Below, in pieces: positions 32,301-44,000 of a stretch of DNA of 64,000 bases. The notes beneath the pieces were generated by a model. It had not been told where the DNA came from, made no database searches, and saw only the letters and a program-made list of their open reading frames with translations. The stretch comes from Entoloma clypeatum. Its lineage: Eukaryota > Basidiomycota > Agaricomycetes > Agaricales > Entolomataceae. The DNA is taken from positions 868,001-932,000 of the forward strand of contig OY751487.1 in NCBI GenBank assembly GCA_963565915.1, in the 5' to 3' direction. The position numbers were made by a program, and so were the translations under genes. Numbering within the stretch: position 1 is the first letter of the stretch; each line of letters begins with the position of its first letter.

Positions 32301-35010
32301 AGAATGGGGGAACAAGAAGAAAGAACCACTCAGACGGTATTTTCAACCAATGCATCACATGACGCAGTTCACGCGCACCGACCACCTAGGTCCTTAGGCC
32401 TCATGGGTTCGGCCCTAAGGGGGAAATACTGTTACATTCCGATCCATTCCGACGATTTCCCACCAATCCCGAGACCTCCGACACCTCCGACATTTTGACT
32501 AATACTTATTATGCATACTTACTGTTATGAATCTCGTTACTACATACATTACTTACATCCGACCATTTTACTTATGTTAAGAATCTCCGACAGCCACTCG
32601 TTATCCGACTCCGACGAAGCCACACGTCCTCCGACATAGTATTTAAACTTATGTAGAATCGTGTATTAGCTTCAGTTTGAATATCAACTTAGATTCGACA
32701 TCATACCTCCCGTCCTCTTTCCGACTCTTAACTTGAGTCCGACCTCCGACCTCCAATCCTCCGATCCTCCAAAATAAGGACACCAACATATTAGCGAGGG
32801 CGCAACACACAAGTTGAAGCCAAGTCCTTGCCCCTACGTTGCATGCGCTTCGACCCTCCGACTTTCCGACGCGTCCGACGTAGCTCCGATGTTTTGTCGA
32901 TCAGTTCTTAACAATTACAGCCTATGTGACTCTGCTCGATTCCTCCTCTTCTATAGTTCTTGGATACAACTGGCTCACCCACTACAATCCTATGATTGAC
33001 TGGGTATTGGGCAGTATTACTTTCCGTCCACAGCTCTTGAAGGAGTCTCCAACCTTGACGTCTTCTGCCAGGTCAGCTCCGCTACCTCCGCAGACCTCTC
33101 CCGATACTCCGACCTCCAACTCCGGCACACCTGCTATAACTCTGGATGTTGTTCCAAATATTGCATTGATAAATGCAGCTGCATTTGTGTGAGCTCACCT
33201 CTCCAACCACACGATCTCCACCCAATCCGCTTCCATGTCCGAGGAACCTCCTGACCTCTCCCATATCCCAGAGGAATATCACGATTTTGCCGATGTTTTT
33301 AGCAAGACAAAAGCAGACACCCTCGCTCTGCATCGTCTGTATGACCTCCGCATCGAGTTAGAAGACGGATCGACTCCCCCTATTGGCCCTATGTACTCCA
33401 TTTCACAATCCAAACTACTGTATCTGCCCTGCGAAACTTCATAGACAAACATTTGGCCATTGGTTTCATTCGCCCCTCTCGCTCTCCGCACGGTGCTCCG
33501 GTCCTCTTTGTATGAAAGAAGGACGGTTCCCTCTGCCTGTGCATTGACTATCGGGGCCTGAACAAAGTTACCAAGAAGGATCAATACCCTCTTCCGCTCA
33601 TCTCCGACCTCCTTTCCACTGCCGGAAAAGCGCGTGTTTATACCACTCTTGATCTCCGACATGCATATCATCTTGTCTGCATTGCTGATGGAGATGAATG
33701 GAAAACCGCTTTCCGCACTCGTTACAGATCGTTTGAATGGCTTGTTATGCCTTTTGGACTATCCAACGCCCCTGCTGCTTTTCAGCAATTTGTGAATGAT
33801 ATCTTCAGTGACCTCCTCAATGTTACAGTGGTGGTCTACCTCAATGACATTCTCATTTACTCCGACGACCCTGCCAAGCACCCCAACGATGTCAAGGAAG
33901 TTCTCCGACGTCTCCGCAAGAACGGACTTTACGTCCGCTCCGACAAGTGCGAATTTTCTGTCGACACAGTCAAATATCTTGGTTTCATCCTTTCTCCCTC
34001 CGGTCTCCGCATGTCCGAAACCAAGGTGAAGACCATCCAAGAGTGGCCCGAACCTCGAAAAGTGAAGGACATACAGTCTTTCCTTGGATTCACAAATTTC
34101 TATCGACGTTTCATTCACAGTTATTCGGACATCATTGTTCCGCTCACTCAACTCACCCGGAAGGGTACTCCGTTCCATTTCTCCGACTCTGCACGGAGTG
34201 CATTTCCTCACTCATTGGATTCCTGATTGACCTATTATCATCGAGACGGACGCCTCCAACTACGCACTTGGTGCTATTTTGTCCATCCGGACCTCCAACG
34301 AGGAGATACACCCAGTAGTGTTCCACTCCCGCGCCTTCACTGCCCCGGAACTCAACTACGACATGCACGACAAGGAGTTACTTGCTATCCATGAAGCATT
34401 CAAGGTATGGCAACATTACCTTGAAGGCTCCGCTGCTCCGATCGACATTGTCACGGACCACAAGAACCTGGAGTACTTCGCCACTACAAAGGTTCTCACC
34501 CGCTGACAGGCCCGGTGGTCCGAGTTCCTCTCTCAGTTCAATCTATTGATTCGCTTCCGCCCCGGATGTCTCGGTACCAAACCGGACTCTTTGACTAGAC
34601 GATGGGACATCTATCCCAAAGAGGGGAATAGCGACTATGTGTCGGTAAACCCAAGCAACTTCCGACCAGTCTTTTCCCAAGAACAGCTGTCCGCATCTCT
34701 CTGAGCTACAGAGTTGTTCACCCCTGTTCTCCATGCCACAGTCATAATGGACATTGAACAGTTGCACTCCGACATCCTCCGTTCACTCCCATCTGACCCA
34801 ATCTATGCCGACCATCTCAAGGAGCCCAAGCTGCACTGGTCCGTAGACTCCGACGGTTTCCTCCGTCATAGTGGTCACATTTATGTTCCCGACTCCGATA
34901 ACCTCCGGCTCCGCACCCTCCGCAACAAGCACGACCATATTCTCTCTGGACACCCCGGACAGAACAAGACAGTTAGTCTCATTCAACAAGATTATACTTG
35001 GCCTGGTGTT

Positions 35011-35468
35011 TGTTATGGATTCGCTATTCATGGCATTGATTACTCAGACAAGATACAAGACATAGAGGCCTTATCTGATTAATGGCCAGTTTCATCTTAT
35101 CTATTGGTTTCAGGCTTACTATTCACTTTTACATCATTCGGGCCCTGGCCTCCGCTTACTCACTACAGTATGGTCATTGTTACCATATCTAGATGGTTAC
35201 TCTCACACATCCTTGACATCGTGTTACTTATTGGACTATACTTAGATACTCTGACTCACACCGCAGCAGTTACCATGAACACCTACTCCGGGTCCGCTTC
35301 TGGAGTCAGACCGGAACCGCTCTAGAGTTATCTAGATGACTCGACCTTCTAGTATATATAAGGTACATACATTGCATGTATTCCCCAGATCTAGCAATCA
35401 CCTTGGTATCCGCCTTTGCTACTTAAGCCTCTCTGCCTAAGCATTGCATGGGTTTGTCAACCATAACA
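35011..35468 (+). repeat. Solo LTR, family E (in the integrase of C)
   Basis: 458 bp, flanked by GTGTT (35006-35010, 35469-35473), placed between YTWPGV and FETFVKKYC of the integrase. TATATAAGG near 35354 is followed 33 nt later by AGATCTAGCAA (35387-35397), very like the A primer AGATTTAGCAA. Confidence 0.95.
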
Positions 35469-36741
35469 GTGTTTGAGACTTTGTCAAAAAGTACTGCAAA
35501 TCCTGCACCACTTGCATGCACTCTAAACCTCAACGCCACAAGCCCTATGGTATGCTGAAGCAACTTCCAGTTCCGAACCTTCCGTGGAACTCCATATCCA
35601 TGGACTTCATCAAGACACTTCCAACCTCCGGGGGTTTTGACGCAATCCTTGTTATTGTTGACCGAATGACAAAACAAAGCATTTTTGTTCCGACTACAAT
35701 CCACTGCACCTCCGAAGATCTAGCCACATTGTTCATCCTGCATGTGTTCTCCAAGCACGGAGTACCGGAACATGTCACCTCCGACCGAGGCCCGGAGTTC
35801 GTCTCCCGCTTTTTCCACTCCCTCGGAAAAGCCCTCAACATGACTCTGCACTTCACCTCTGGCTACCATCCTGAAGGCGATGGTTAAACCGAATGTACCA
35901 ACCAAACCTTGGAACAGTACCTCCGCATCTTCTGCAACTATCAGCAGGACAATTGGTCCGAGCTACTTCCGCTTGTGGAGTTCGCGTACAACAATGCTCT
36001 GAGTGCTACGACTGGGATCTTGCCCTTCTTCGCCAATAAAGGTTATCATCCGAACCTCTCCGTCCATCCGGAGCGTGACCTCGCATCCGCCCGTGCCCAA
36101 CAATTCATTGTAGACCTGGACGAGCTTCACCAAGAACTCAAATCTACAATCCTAGAAGCTCAACGACGTTATCAAGGCCCCGCCGATCTCCGGCGTGCTC
36201 CGCCCCCTCCGCTCAAAGTAGGACAGCAAGCTTTTGTGAAGGCTAAGTTTTTCTGCACTACATGACCCTCCAAAAAGCTGTCTGAAAAGTACCTTGGCCC
36301 CTTTGACATCCTTGCCAGGAATGGTACACACTCTTACACCCTCCGACTTCCGGACACCATACGCGGTGTTCACCCCATTTTCCACATCTCCATGCTGGAG
36401 CCATCTGTTCTAAATGACATTCCGAACCGGACAGTAACTCCACCTCCTCCAATCGACGTTGAAGGAGAAGTGGAATACAAAATCGCCAAAATCCTTGACA
36501 CCAAACTGGATCGGTGGCGTTCTTGCAAACTGCTCTACCTAGTCTGTTGGCTAGGCTATGAAGGAACCGATGAGGAACAGTCCTGGCTACCTGCCACGGA
36601 ACTCGAACACGCGACGGACTTAGTTGCAGACTTCCACTCTGCGTATCCGGAGAAACCAGGTCCCTTATCACGCCTATAGAACCCCGCAAGACATTCATAT
36701 TGCAAAAATAAAAAATAATAATAAAAATTAGAGGGGAGGGG

Positions 36742-37320
36742 CTACTGGGTTTTGGCCTTCTTGGCCGGCGGACCGTCATCCTCCGACTCATCCTCCGGTT
36801 CTCCCTCCACCTCCTCTTTCTTCGCTTGCAGTTCCGCAAGCTCCCCGTCTGCCAACCCCTCGTCCTCCCCCTCATCCTCTTCCTCTCCATCTTCCTCTTC
36901 TCCGTCCTCCGTCTCCGACTCCAGAGCCGCCGCCTCCAGCAGAAAGTTCTGGTAGGCGAGATGGTTGTTTAAAATCTGCAGCTGCCGGAGCAGCGCCCAA
37001 CCAACCCTCGCCGACCGCTCCTCCTTCTCCTCCTTCTCCTCCACGACCCCTGCACCGCAGCAGCCCTTCGCCCCGCGACCTCCGCGACGGCCTCCTCTGC
37101 CTTCTTTCTTACCTCTGCCTCCTCCTTCTCCTTGCATACCTGCGCCAGACGGCGCAGGAGCTCCTCTTCAGAGTCGTCGAGGTTGGCGCTGGAGCACACG
37201 GGTTGTGTGTTCAGGTCTTGGGGCATGTTGGTGGTAACTGGAAGAAAACCCTTGGGCCGCTCATCTCCTTTAAATAACTGAGACCACATGACCTTGTTTA
37301 TTTTCTCGTGGTCTTCCATG
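36742..37320 (-). pseudogene. Antisense accessory ORF of element C (coiled coil, acidic tail)
   Basis: It lies between the end of pol and the 3' LTR, on the opposite strand. The start at 37320 reads MEDHEKINKVMWSQLFKGDE, then PKGFLPVTTNMPQDLNTQPV and a coiled coil EEELLRRLAQVCKEKEEAEV. The frame changes once near 37040; the continuation reads ARVGWALLRQLQILNNHLAY with QNFLLEAAALE, a long acidic stretch, and ends in the basic PPAKKAKTQ (possible nuclear signal) at 36742. About 190 residues if the shift is a lesion. Element D keeps an antisense coiled-coil start in the same place. The order (conserved Trp/Phe-rich start, coiled coil, acidic tail) suggests a real gene. Function unknown. Confidence 0.6.
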
Positions 37321-37332
37321 GGTGTCAGACCT

Positions 37333-38058
37333 AAGAGGGGAATACTGTTATATCCGTCTCTGAATCTCCGATCCACTCCGATCGTCCTCCAACATTCCGG
37401 ACATCAGTTACCTCCGCATCTCTGCACATTGCCATCGTGCATTTCATATTCATAACTCCATGCCTTTATGCATTTCATATTCATATTCCTGTTTACTTAT
37501 GCATCGCCTTTTCTGCATGGTCCATTGACCGACATCTCCAATGTTCATTACAGTCGCTGGCAACTTACGCCACAACTCCAGACCTACTCCGACCATCTCC
37601 GTAAAGTAATAACATTTAGGTATTTAAGCTCGTACCATACCTGTAGTTCCTCAGTTCAAATATCAACAAAGTTGACTCCTCTACTCCCCGTTCATGCCAG
37701 AGATCCTCGCCGTGGTACAATACGCCGATGACATCCTCATCTACTGCTCTTCCTCCATTGTTACCCTTCAATGAGCTCAGTACTGTGTCCAGGTCACAAC
37801 TCTGACGTTGTCCGACCACTTCCACATCAATGTGTCTCTCACCGAGATCTCTCCTCCGACCTCCGCACCTCTGACCTCTCCTCCGACCTCCTGAAATTGG
37901 GACACCTTATCCAACAAACGGCGGCGCAACACATACATTGAAGCCATGTCCCTCCCCTTCGTTGTTCCTCCACATTTCCGGAGTTCAGCTCCAGTCTCAG
38001 TCCTACGTCTGACCTCCGACAGACTCTGACAAAGCTCTGATGTTTCACCCACTTAACA
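37333..38058 (+). repeat. Polypurine tract and 3' LTR of element C
   Basis: The purine tract AAGAGGGGAA (37333-37342) precedes the LTR at 37346-38058 (713 bp). Target copy GCACA follows at 38059-38063. Confidence 0.93.
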
Positions 38059-38063
38059 GCACA

Positions 38064-38543
38064 GTCAAGTTTGGGGGAGGAAATATTATGGTTTGGGGTT
38101 GTATGGGTTAAGAAGGTGTGGGGAGACTTGCAGAGGTTGAGGGGAGGATGTATGCTGATCAGTATGTGTCCATTTTGGAGGACAATTTGCTGCCCAGCAT
38201 GGAGGAGAGTGGAATCTCTGAAGAGTAGATCATTTTTCAGCAGGACAATGACCCCAAGCACACCTCCAAGAAGGCCAAAAAATGGATGGACAGCAAGAAT
38301 ATTGCTCTGCTGGATTGGCCTGCACAGTTCCCAGACCTCAATGCTATTGAACACCTCTGGGTTCATATTAAAAGGAAGTTGAATGAATATCCAACACCAC
38401 CCAAGGGAGTCTGGGAGATTTGGGACAGAGCAGCAGAGGTGTGGAATAATATAGAGCCAGAAGTGTGTCAAAACCTGATAGAAAGTATGCCAAGAAGGGT
38501 AGAGGCAGTAATCAAAGCTAAGGGGGGTAATACCAAGTACTAA
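38064..38543 (+). pseudogene. Tc1 transposase, C-terminal part (after element C)
   Basis: It resumes at VKFGGGNIMVWG. A stop/frame change near 38110 and a TAG near 38227 break it. The second catalytic Asp is in QQDNDPKHTS and the Glu in DLNAIEHLW, 34 residues apart: the DD34E signature of the Tc1 family. It ends GGNTKY at TAA 38541-38543. Confidence 0.9.
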
Positions 38544-38907
38544 AGTATAAAATACTGTATTTATTGTACATACTCACAAAACTGATTCAATGAGTCCCTG
38601 GAGTAATTTGATCATATATTGATCATTTCTTATGGGAATTACATAATTATTGCAGATTCCGAGAGTCCTGAAGCAGGGCTTTTAACCAGGTACCAATACC
38701 TTCTTTTGATTGGCATTATTTGCAAAGTTATTTTGAAGGTATTCACAAAGTAGCAAACATTGAATCAGTTTTGTGAGGCACTGTAAATTTACAGATTGAA
38801 AATTTCAAATGTGTTCAACAAGTGTTAGAATGAAAGGTAAACTAAGGAAATTGGTTACGTTTTCTTTTGGAGGGGCTTGTAAGTATTGGTTCATGCCTCG
38901 CCGTCCT

Positions 38908-40705
38908 TCATTTAGAAGGTGTAATAGGAAGAGGTTTGGCGAGGACACGAATGGATTTGATATTAGCATTGAAGCTGTTGATGGAACCAATATCAAAGTA
39001 ATAGCAAGGCAGAGTAAAGGTTACACGGACAAGAGCTCCTTTAAGCTCTTTTTCATAATTTAAGGGTTTGATCAAGTTACCATCAATGTTGTATGCTGGG
39101 AGAGGTATGATGGTATGTGTTTCTTTCTTTACAAGCTTATCACATTCTTCAATTGCGTCATCAGATTTGCAAGGTAATTTCATCAGCGACCAATCATCTA
39201 AAAGACAGATTAATTTTGAATAAATATATGTAAGAAAAAAGAGATTGAATCAAAATTTGTGAAGATACCTCAAAAAGTTTATGACGGAATCTGAAGCTTG
39301 GTTGAAGGCCATCTTTGTCTGGGATCAGAAAGTCTCGTTTAGGCAATGGCATGGGTCAGGGTAACCCCCCCGGGTTACGGGTTGGGGTATCAACGGGTCA
39401 GGGTACGGGTCGTGTTTTTGCAACCCGCGACCCCTGGCAGTACCCGTCACATGTCACGCTCTGATGTGGCACTGCCTCGGGACTCTTCACCAACGCCCAC
39501 ACCTGGTGCCCAAGGCTGGCTCTTGCCCAAACACCCAACGGCTGTCTGCCACTCTCAACAGTCACGTCTCATGCCCAACGGTCCCCACATGCGCCCAACC
39601 GCCCCCCCACATGCCCAACGGCTGCCACTTGCACCCAACCACCCCCACACATGACCAACTGCCGCCACTTGCCCCAATGGCCGCCACACATGCCCAACGG
39701 CCGCCACTTGCCCCAACGACACCTCTCGCACCCACCAGCTGCCACACATGCCCAACCGCATGCCCAACGGCCGCCACTTGCCCCAACGGGCACCTCTTGT
39801 GCCCACCAGCCCCCACACGTGCCCACTGGCCGCCACTTGCGCCCACCACCCTGAATGGCCATGCATCATGCCCCACTCGCACCTGGAGGAGAAGGGTGGG
39901 GCTGGGAGGATGGGGCTGGGGACAACAAGTCCCCAGCAGGGTGTAGTATGACACGTGCATCTTGCACGTGTCTCGTAGTTTTTTGTTTGGTACTTGAAAT
40001 ACATGTTTTTTCTACTGCGAACACCCATGCGGGAACCCGAACCCATTGGTACCCATTGGTACCTGTTGGTACCGTGCGGGTATGGGTACGGGTTGGTGTT
40101 GTTGTACCCGTGGGAGTACCCATGCCATTGCCTAGTCTCATTTGATGCCTTTCGGTTTTGCAACGGTAGACATGAGCCAGTTAGCGTTGTCTATAGCCGT
40201 TATATAGTCAGTTGCAAAGACAGTGATGAAGGAAGGTTTTTCTCCTTGGAAAGAGAGAATCATCTTCTCAAAGTTACGTTTAGTATCCAGAGTGCCAAAA
40301 GTTGGAGAGGGAAACGGACATGATGACAGATAAAAATGCATCATCAAAGATAATGGTGGGAGAAGGCACGATCGAAGAAGGTGGGGGATTGTTCTCTTTT
40401 GCACATATAGAGATCATATTGGCGGTTGGGCCTGGTTCTTCCTCGAGTTGAATATTTTCATTGTTGGCAATATCAACATCATTTTGTGTTACGATGCAGT
40501 GTTCATTACCATATCGCTTCCATTGAAGGTCATTTCTGAAGGAAGTGCTTGGATTGCCGAAATAATATGTGTTGGCAATTAAATCTGTGCGATTAGAGAG
40601 GAAATTATCATGAGAAGTCGATGGAGGTGTAGATGTGGGAGTAGATGTAGAGGGGAGTGAAGATTGCAAAGGAGCTGAGGAAGAATCTGCTTTTGTCTGA
40701 GTCAT
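38908..40705 (-). pseudogene. Helitron-linked accessory gene, split by a hAT-like MITE
   Basis: It starts at 40705 with MTQTKADSSSAPLQSSLPST. Readable blocks: FRNDLQWKRYGNEHCIVTQN; then, after a frame change near 40330, LDTKRNFEKMILSFQGEKPS and FITVFATDYITAIDNANWL; the MITE (39340-40134); FLIPDKDGLQPSFRFRHKLF; a 71-bp intron (39198-39268, GTATCT...TTTTAG); DDWSLMKLPCKSDDAIEECD; and PLPAYNIDGNLIKPLNYEKE with LKGALVRVTFTLPCYYFDIG, ending PITPSK at 38908. The last block has the alternating hydrophobic pattern of a beta-rich domain; an OB-fold ssDNA-binding role would fit a Helitron but is inference. I do not recognise a named family. Confidence 0.5.
39340..40134. mobile_element. hAT-like MITE carrying a minisatellite, copy 1
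   Basis: 795 bp with terminal inverted repeats TAGGCAATGGCATGGGT and ACCCATGCCATTGCCTA, flanked by 8-bp duplications GTCTCGTT (39332-39339) and GTCTCATT (40135-40142; one CpG-type difference). An 8-bp target fits the hAT superfamily. The inside holds a GGGTACGGGT-rich subterminal region and GCCCAACGGC minisatellite units (about 39530-39850). No transposase. It interrupts the accessory gene of the Helitron. Confidence 0.88.
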
Positions 40706-41021
40706 GGTAGCATTGGTTGAGAGGAAGAATAGGTTTTTACGTGCTTTCGGGCTTCTTTAATGTAGGAATTCAGACCTGCCCCTTGAAACAACTTAGTAAG
40801 CATGGTCAATTCACCGAAACACATGTTTAATACCAAGAACCCCCCAAAAACCTACGCCAAGTCTTTTCTAGGATTGGTTTGCATGAATGGAAAAATTGGA
40901 GTGAGATTACAGATTTTTGTAGAGCGGCAAAGTTTATCTGTTTGTGATGGTCAACAAGCAATTCAAAAAAAAGATGCTGAGAAAAAGAACCAGTACCTGA
41001 AGCAAGGGGAATGGTTCTGAG

Positions 41022-44000
41022 GTGGGGATGAAAGGGAAATCAAATTCCATCATGGACAATACTACCGACAACAGAGCATTGCTCACCATCAAAGAAATTC
41101 TCAAGATATCACGAAACAACAGGTTCATTGTGCCACACACAACTCACAATAATACCAAGGCTCATCTTCTCAACTTGATCGCTGTTCATGGATCAGAGGA
41201 ATTCCAGAATGCTTTGGACGCAGCGGCAGTGGTGAAAAAAGCTAAGAGAAAAAAATTAGGAAAAAAGCGAGAGAAAATAGACGGAGATGATGAAAATGTA
41301 CGAAATGTGCATTCACATGTGGCCAATTTTGAAGGCGTGATTCATCATTGCGAATATGATCCTGGTCGTTATTTGGATGTTCCTTCTGAAGCAGAAGTTC
41401 ACGCATGCTATCATAACTTCTATGAAGCGACATCTGCAGCAGCATTCATCACAAATGTATGTGGAGTCTGCGCAAGAGAATTGCATTGCGGTGATCATGA
41501 TATGAGGAGAATACCACTTATGGAGTTGCCAAATAGTCACCATTTGATCCCTTCAGAGATTCATCCAAAACATACGTTGTTCAACGAACGACTTTTCAAA
41601 CCCGCAGGCATCATTGGAAATGGAGACAATCATAGTGTTAATGTCTGTTGACATTGCCTTGTCAGTTTAGAAAAGGCATCTCCCAATCTCCAACCTCCTT
41701 TCAGTCTTGCCAATAATCTATGGATTGGAGAACAACCAGCCAAATTGACAACACTCACTTTTCCTGAACAACAACTTGTTGCCCAAGTTCATCCTCGAAT
41801 TTTTGTATTCAAACTCTTTCCGAAAAAGGGTTTTCCAGGAGATGCTTCACATCTTCAAAGGGCTATGCACGGGACAGTAACGTCATATGAATTGAGCCAG
41901 ACAGGAATTATCTCAATGTTGGAAGGCAAATTAATGCCCCGGCCCCCCAAATCCTACCCTCCATTATCACAATAACATATATTGGAGTCCGGCAATTGCA
42001 AAAAATATCCATATGATCATTGTTTTGTGTTCGTCAACAGAAAGTTTATAAGGCTCTGAAATGGCTAAAAGCAAATAATCCCCAATACTATGGCGATATC
42101 ATCATTGATGAAACACGATTACAGATGTTACCTGAAGACGACGTACCTGTGGAACTTCTAAGCATTATCCGTAACTCAACAGATGAAGATATCACAGCTC
42201 AAGAAAGCAAAGGCTACGTCAATGCTGAAGAAGTGGAGGAAGAAACAGATTTTAGTTTAGGTAAGTTTAATTTCATTGTGAAAAAAAAAAGTTTAAAAGG
42301 ATTTATCAGAAAATCTACTCAATTATGAAGTTGGTGAAGATGAATCAGAAACAGATGATAATAGAAAAGAAAGTAAGGAAAACTATGCAAAGGAGGAGTG
42401 GTTGAACTAAGATTACACAGATCAACCAACAGTTATTCCATTGAAGTTCAATGGATCTATGGATGTTGATTTGACAAAGTTGTCTTCAACGGATCTTATG
42501 ATGTGGGGGTTAGCAAATTTGAGGAATGAAAAGAGTGAGGGTGCCTATGGAATTTGCCCAGGTGGACTTCCTGTTGTTGATTTCGGTCGGAAAAAATCAG
42601 GCGACACAAGCAGCCTAAACAATCAACTGAATTATTTTGAACGCGCATTTCCCGTCCTTTTCCCATATGGTCGTGGAGGTATTGAAGGAAAACAAGGACA
42701 AGAAGTCAAGTTTCTTGACCATATCCAATGGGCGCTTCAGTATCATGATCGATGGTTTTGTCAACATGAAACATTCATATTTGTCACATTCGGAATATAC
42801 CAGAAGCGCCAGGCTCTATTTTCTGCTCGTCTTCAAATTAGTCAGTGGGAATTTGAGGTGCAAGCCAATCTTTTATCAACATTAACAATTGAGAAGCTGC
42901 AAAAAGCAGTGGAGGAGGAAACCAAAAACAAACCTATATCAGATCCAGCAGTCCATGCTCTTCACAAACAATTGTTTGCTGTCGCATCTTGTGTGTCTGG
43001 TTCCAATCAGTCCTGGATAAAATTGCAAAGTCAGATATGGTCGACATCCCTTATGTTGAACCCTCCTTCAATTTGGATGACTATCAATCCATCGGACATA
43101 CATGATCCTCTTGCACAGAGATACATATTGTTCTTGAGACTCTGTTCGGAGTACATCGAAACAAGTTCAACATCAACAATCGGATTGGTGTTTGCAGGCG
43201 AGTTTTGGCATATTTTGGAACAGTGGAGTCTCAAGGACGCGGCACACTGCATTTACATATGCTGATATGGCTGGTCAATGCACCTACAGGCGAAGAAATG
43301 AAAGAGCTCCTGAAGAAAGAAGATTTTAGAGAAAAAGTGAAGAAGCTCATTCAAGCAAACTTTCAGGCATATATCCCTGGTCTTGAGAGTGAGGAATCCA
43401 TTCACTGCATTCCCAGGGAGAAGAACATAGCATTCAATTGGCCCCCTAACCCTGACAATGACAATTATTGCAAAAAACTTCAGGACTTTGAATTGCGTCT
43501 CGCACGCACCGAACAAATTCATTCCTGTCGTGTTCATCAATGTCTTGTCCAAAACCAAGAAGGAATATACCGATGTAAAAGATGAGCTCCTTTTCCAGTT
43601 GCAGATGATGATGGCATAGACAAAGAAGGACATTGGTGGCAAAAGCGCCTCTTTCCTTTCATAAATGGATGGATTCCAGCAGTTATTGTCTGTGTTCACT
43701 GCAATTGTGATGGGAAACTTCTCACAAACGGCGCTGACACTCAAAATGTAATGGGTTATGCCACATTGTACATGGCAAAAAAGCAGGGACAGAACTATAA
43801 CATGTCAGCTGTCATGGCGAGTGGCTATGCTTATCATCAAGCCCATTTATATGATAAGGAATATGTTGATGAAATTTGTGGATATCAAAGGTTATTGCTG
43901 TTTCATCTTGTGCACGCTGTCAATTGTGAACAGGAGTTGTCAGCACCAATGGTCGTATCATATCTTATGGGATGGGGTGATACCTTTGTTTCACATCATT

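Larger units (their letters stand above)
30951..32913 (+). mobile_element. Short non-autonomous LTR element D, nested in C
   Basis: Two 484-bp LTRs (30951-31434, 32430-32913; TGTTACATTCC to CTTAACA) are flanked by ATTAC (30946-30950, 32914-32918). Excluding the solo LTR E inside, the internal region is only about 530 bp, with a primer site (31437-31447), a gag-like start and a purine tract (CTAAGGGGGAAA, about 32416-32427). No pol is present, so mobility would depend on a relative, plausibly a C-like element with similar LTR ends and words. Confidence 0.93.
30617..36679 (+). pseudogene. pol: pol of element C: protease, RT, RNase H, integrase, chromodomain
   Basis: Protease VDSGSTHCFIDSR at about 30770; after element D it resumes with [22 protein letters not shown] from about 33240; the active site reads YLND (33837-33848) where YLDD is expected, a change of a catalytic Asp to Asn by G-to-A. 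RNase H: IETDASNYALGAI, TDHKNLEYF. Integrase: GHPGQNKTVSLIQQDYTWPG, then solo LTR E, then CKSCTTC, MDFIKTL, SDRGPEF, and TE after a TAA. Chromodomain: EYKIAKILDTKLDR with LLYLVCWLGYEG. Frameshifts near 33418 and 34225; stops at about 33514, 34504, 34702, 35885 and 36262, mostly CGA to TGA. Ends at TAG 36677-36679. Confidence 0.9.
28730..38058 (+). mobile_element. Ty3/gypsy chromovirus C, full length, nested in the Tc1 element
   Basis: Two LTRs of about 710 bp, ends TGTTATATCC and CTTAACA, flanked by GCACA (28725-28729, 38059-38063); the empty site GGCACAGTCAAG is seen at 19057. Contents: gag, pol with chromodomain, an antisense ORF before the 3' LTR, element D inserted in protease (30951-32913) and solo LTR E inserted in integrase (35011-35468). 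Several TGA/TAA codons and frameshifts kill pol. Confidence 0.95.
27854..38783 (+). mobile_element. Tc1/mariner element (DD34E), split by gypsy element C
   Basis: Ends CAGTGCCTCAC (27854) and GTGAGGCACTG (38783), each flanked by TA (27852-27853, 38784-38785). Without element C and its target copy it is about 1.6 kb. Terminal repeats are about 210 bp. In each, the 20-mer CTCACAAAACTGATTCAATG at the outer end has a second copy about 185 bp inside in inverted orientation (28045-28064 on the left; 38573-38592 on the right). Confidence 0.93.

Noticed and set aside
39555..40163. Open frames of 130-200 codons through the minisatellite of hAT-like MITE copy 1, and similar ones at 50177-50760
   Set aside because: Repeats whose unit lacks stops give long frames in several phases; composition follows the unit.
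40802..41020. Short frame before the Helitron Rep-helicase
   Set aside because: Could be a RepHel N-terminus, but no conserved motif supports it, so I started the pseudogene at 41022.
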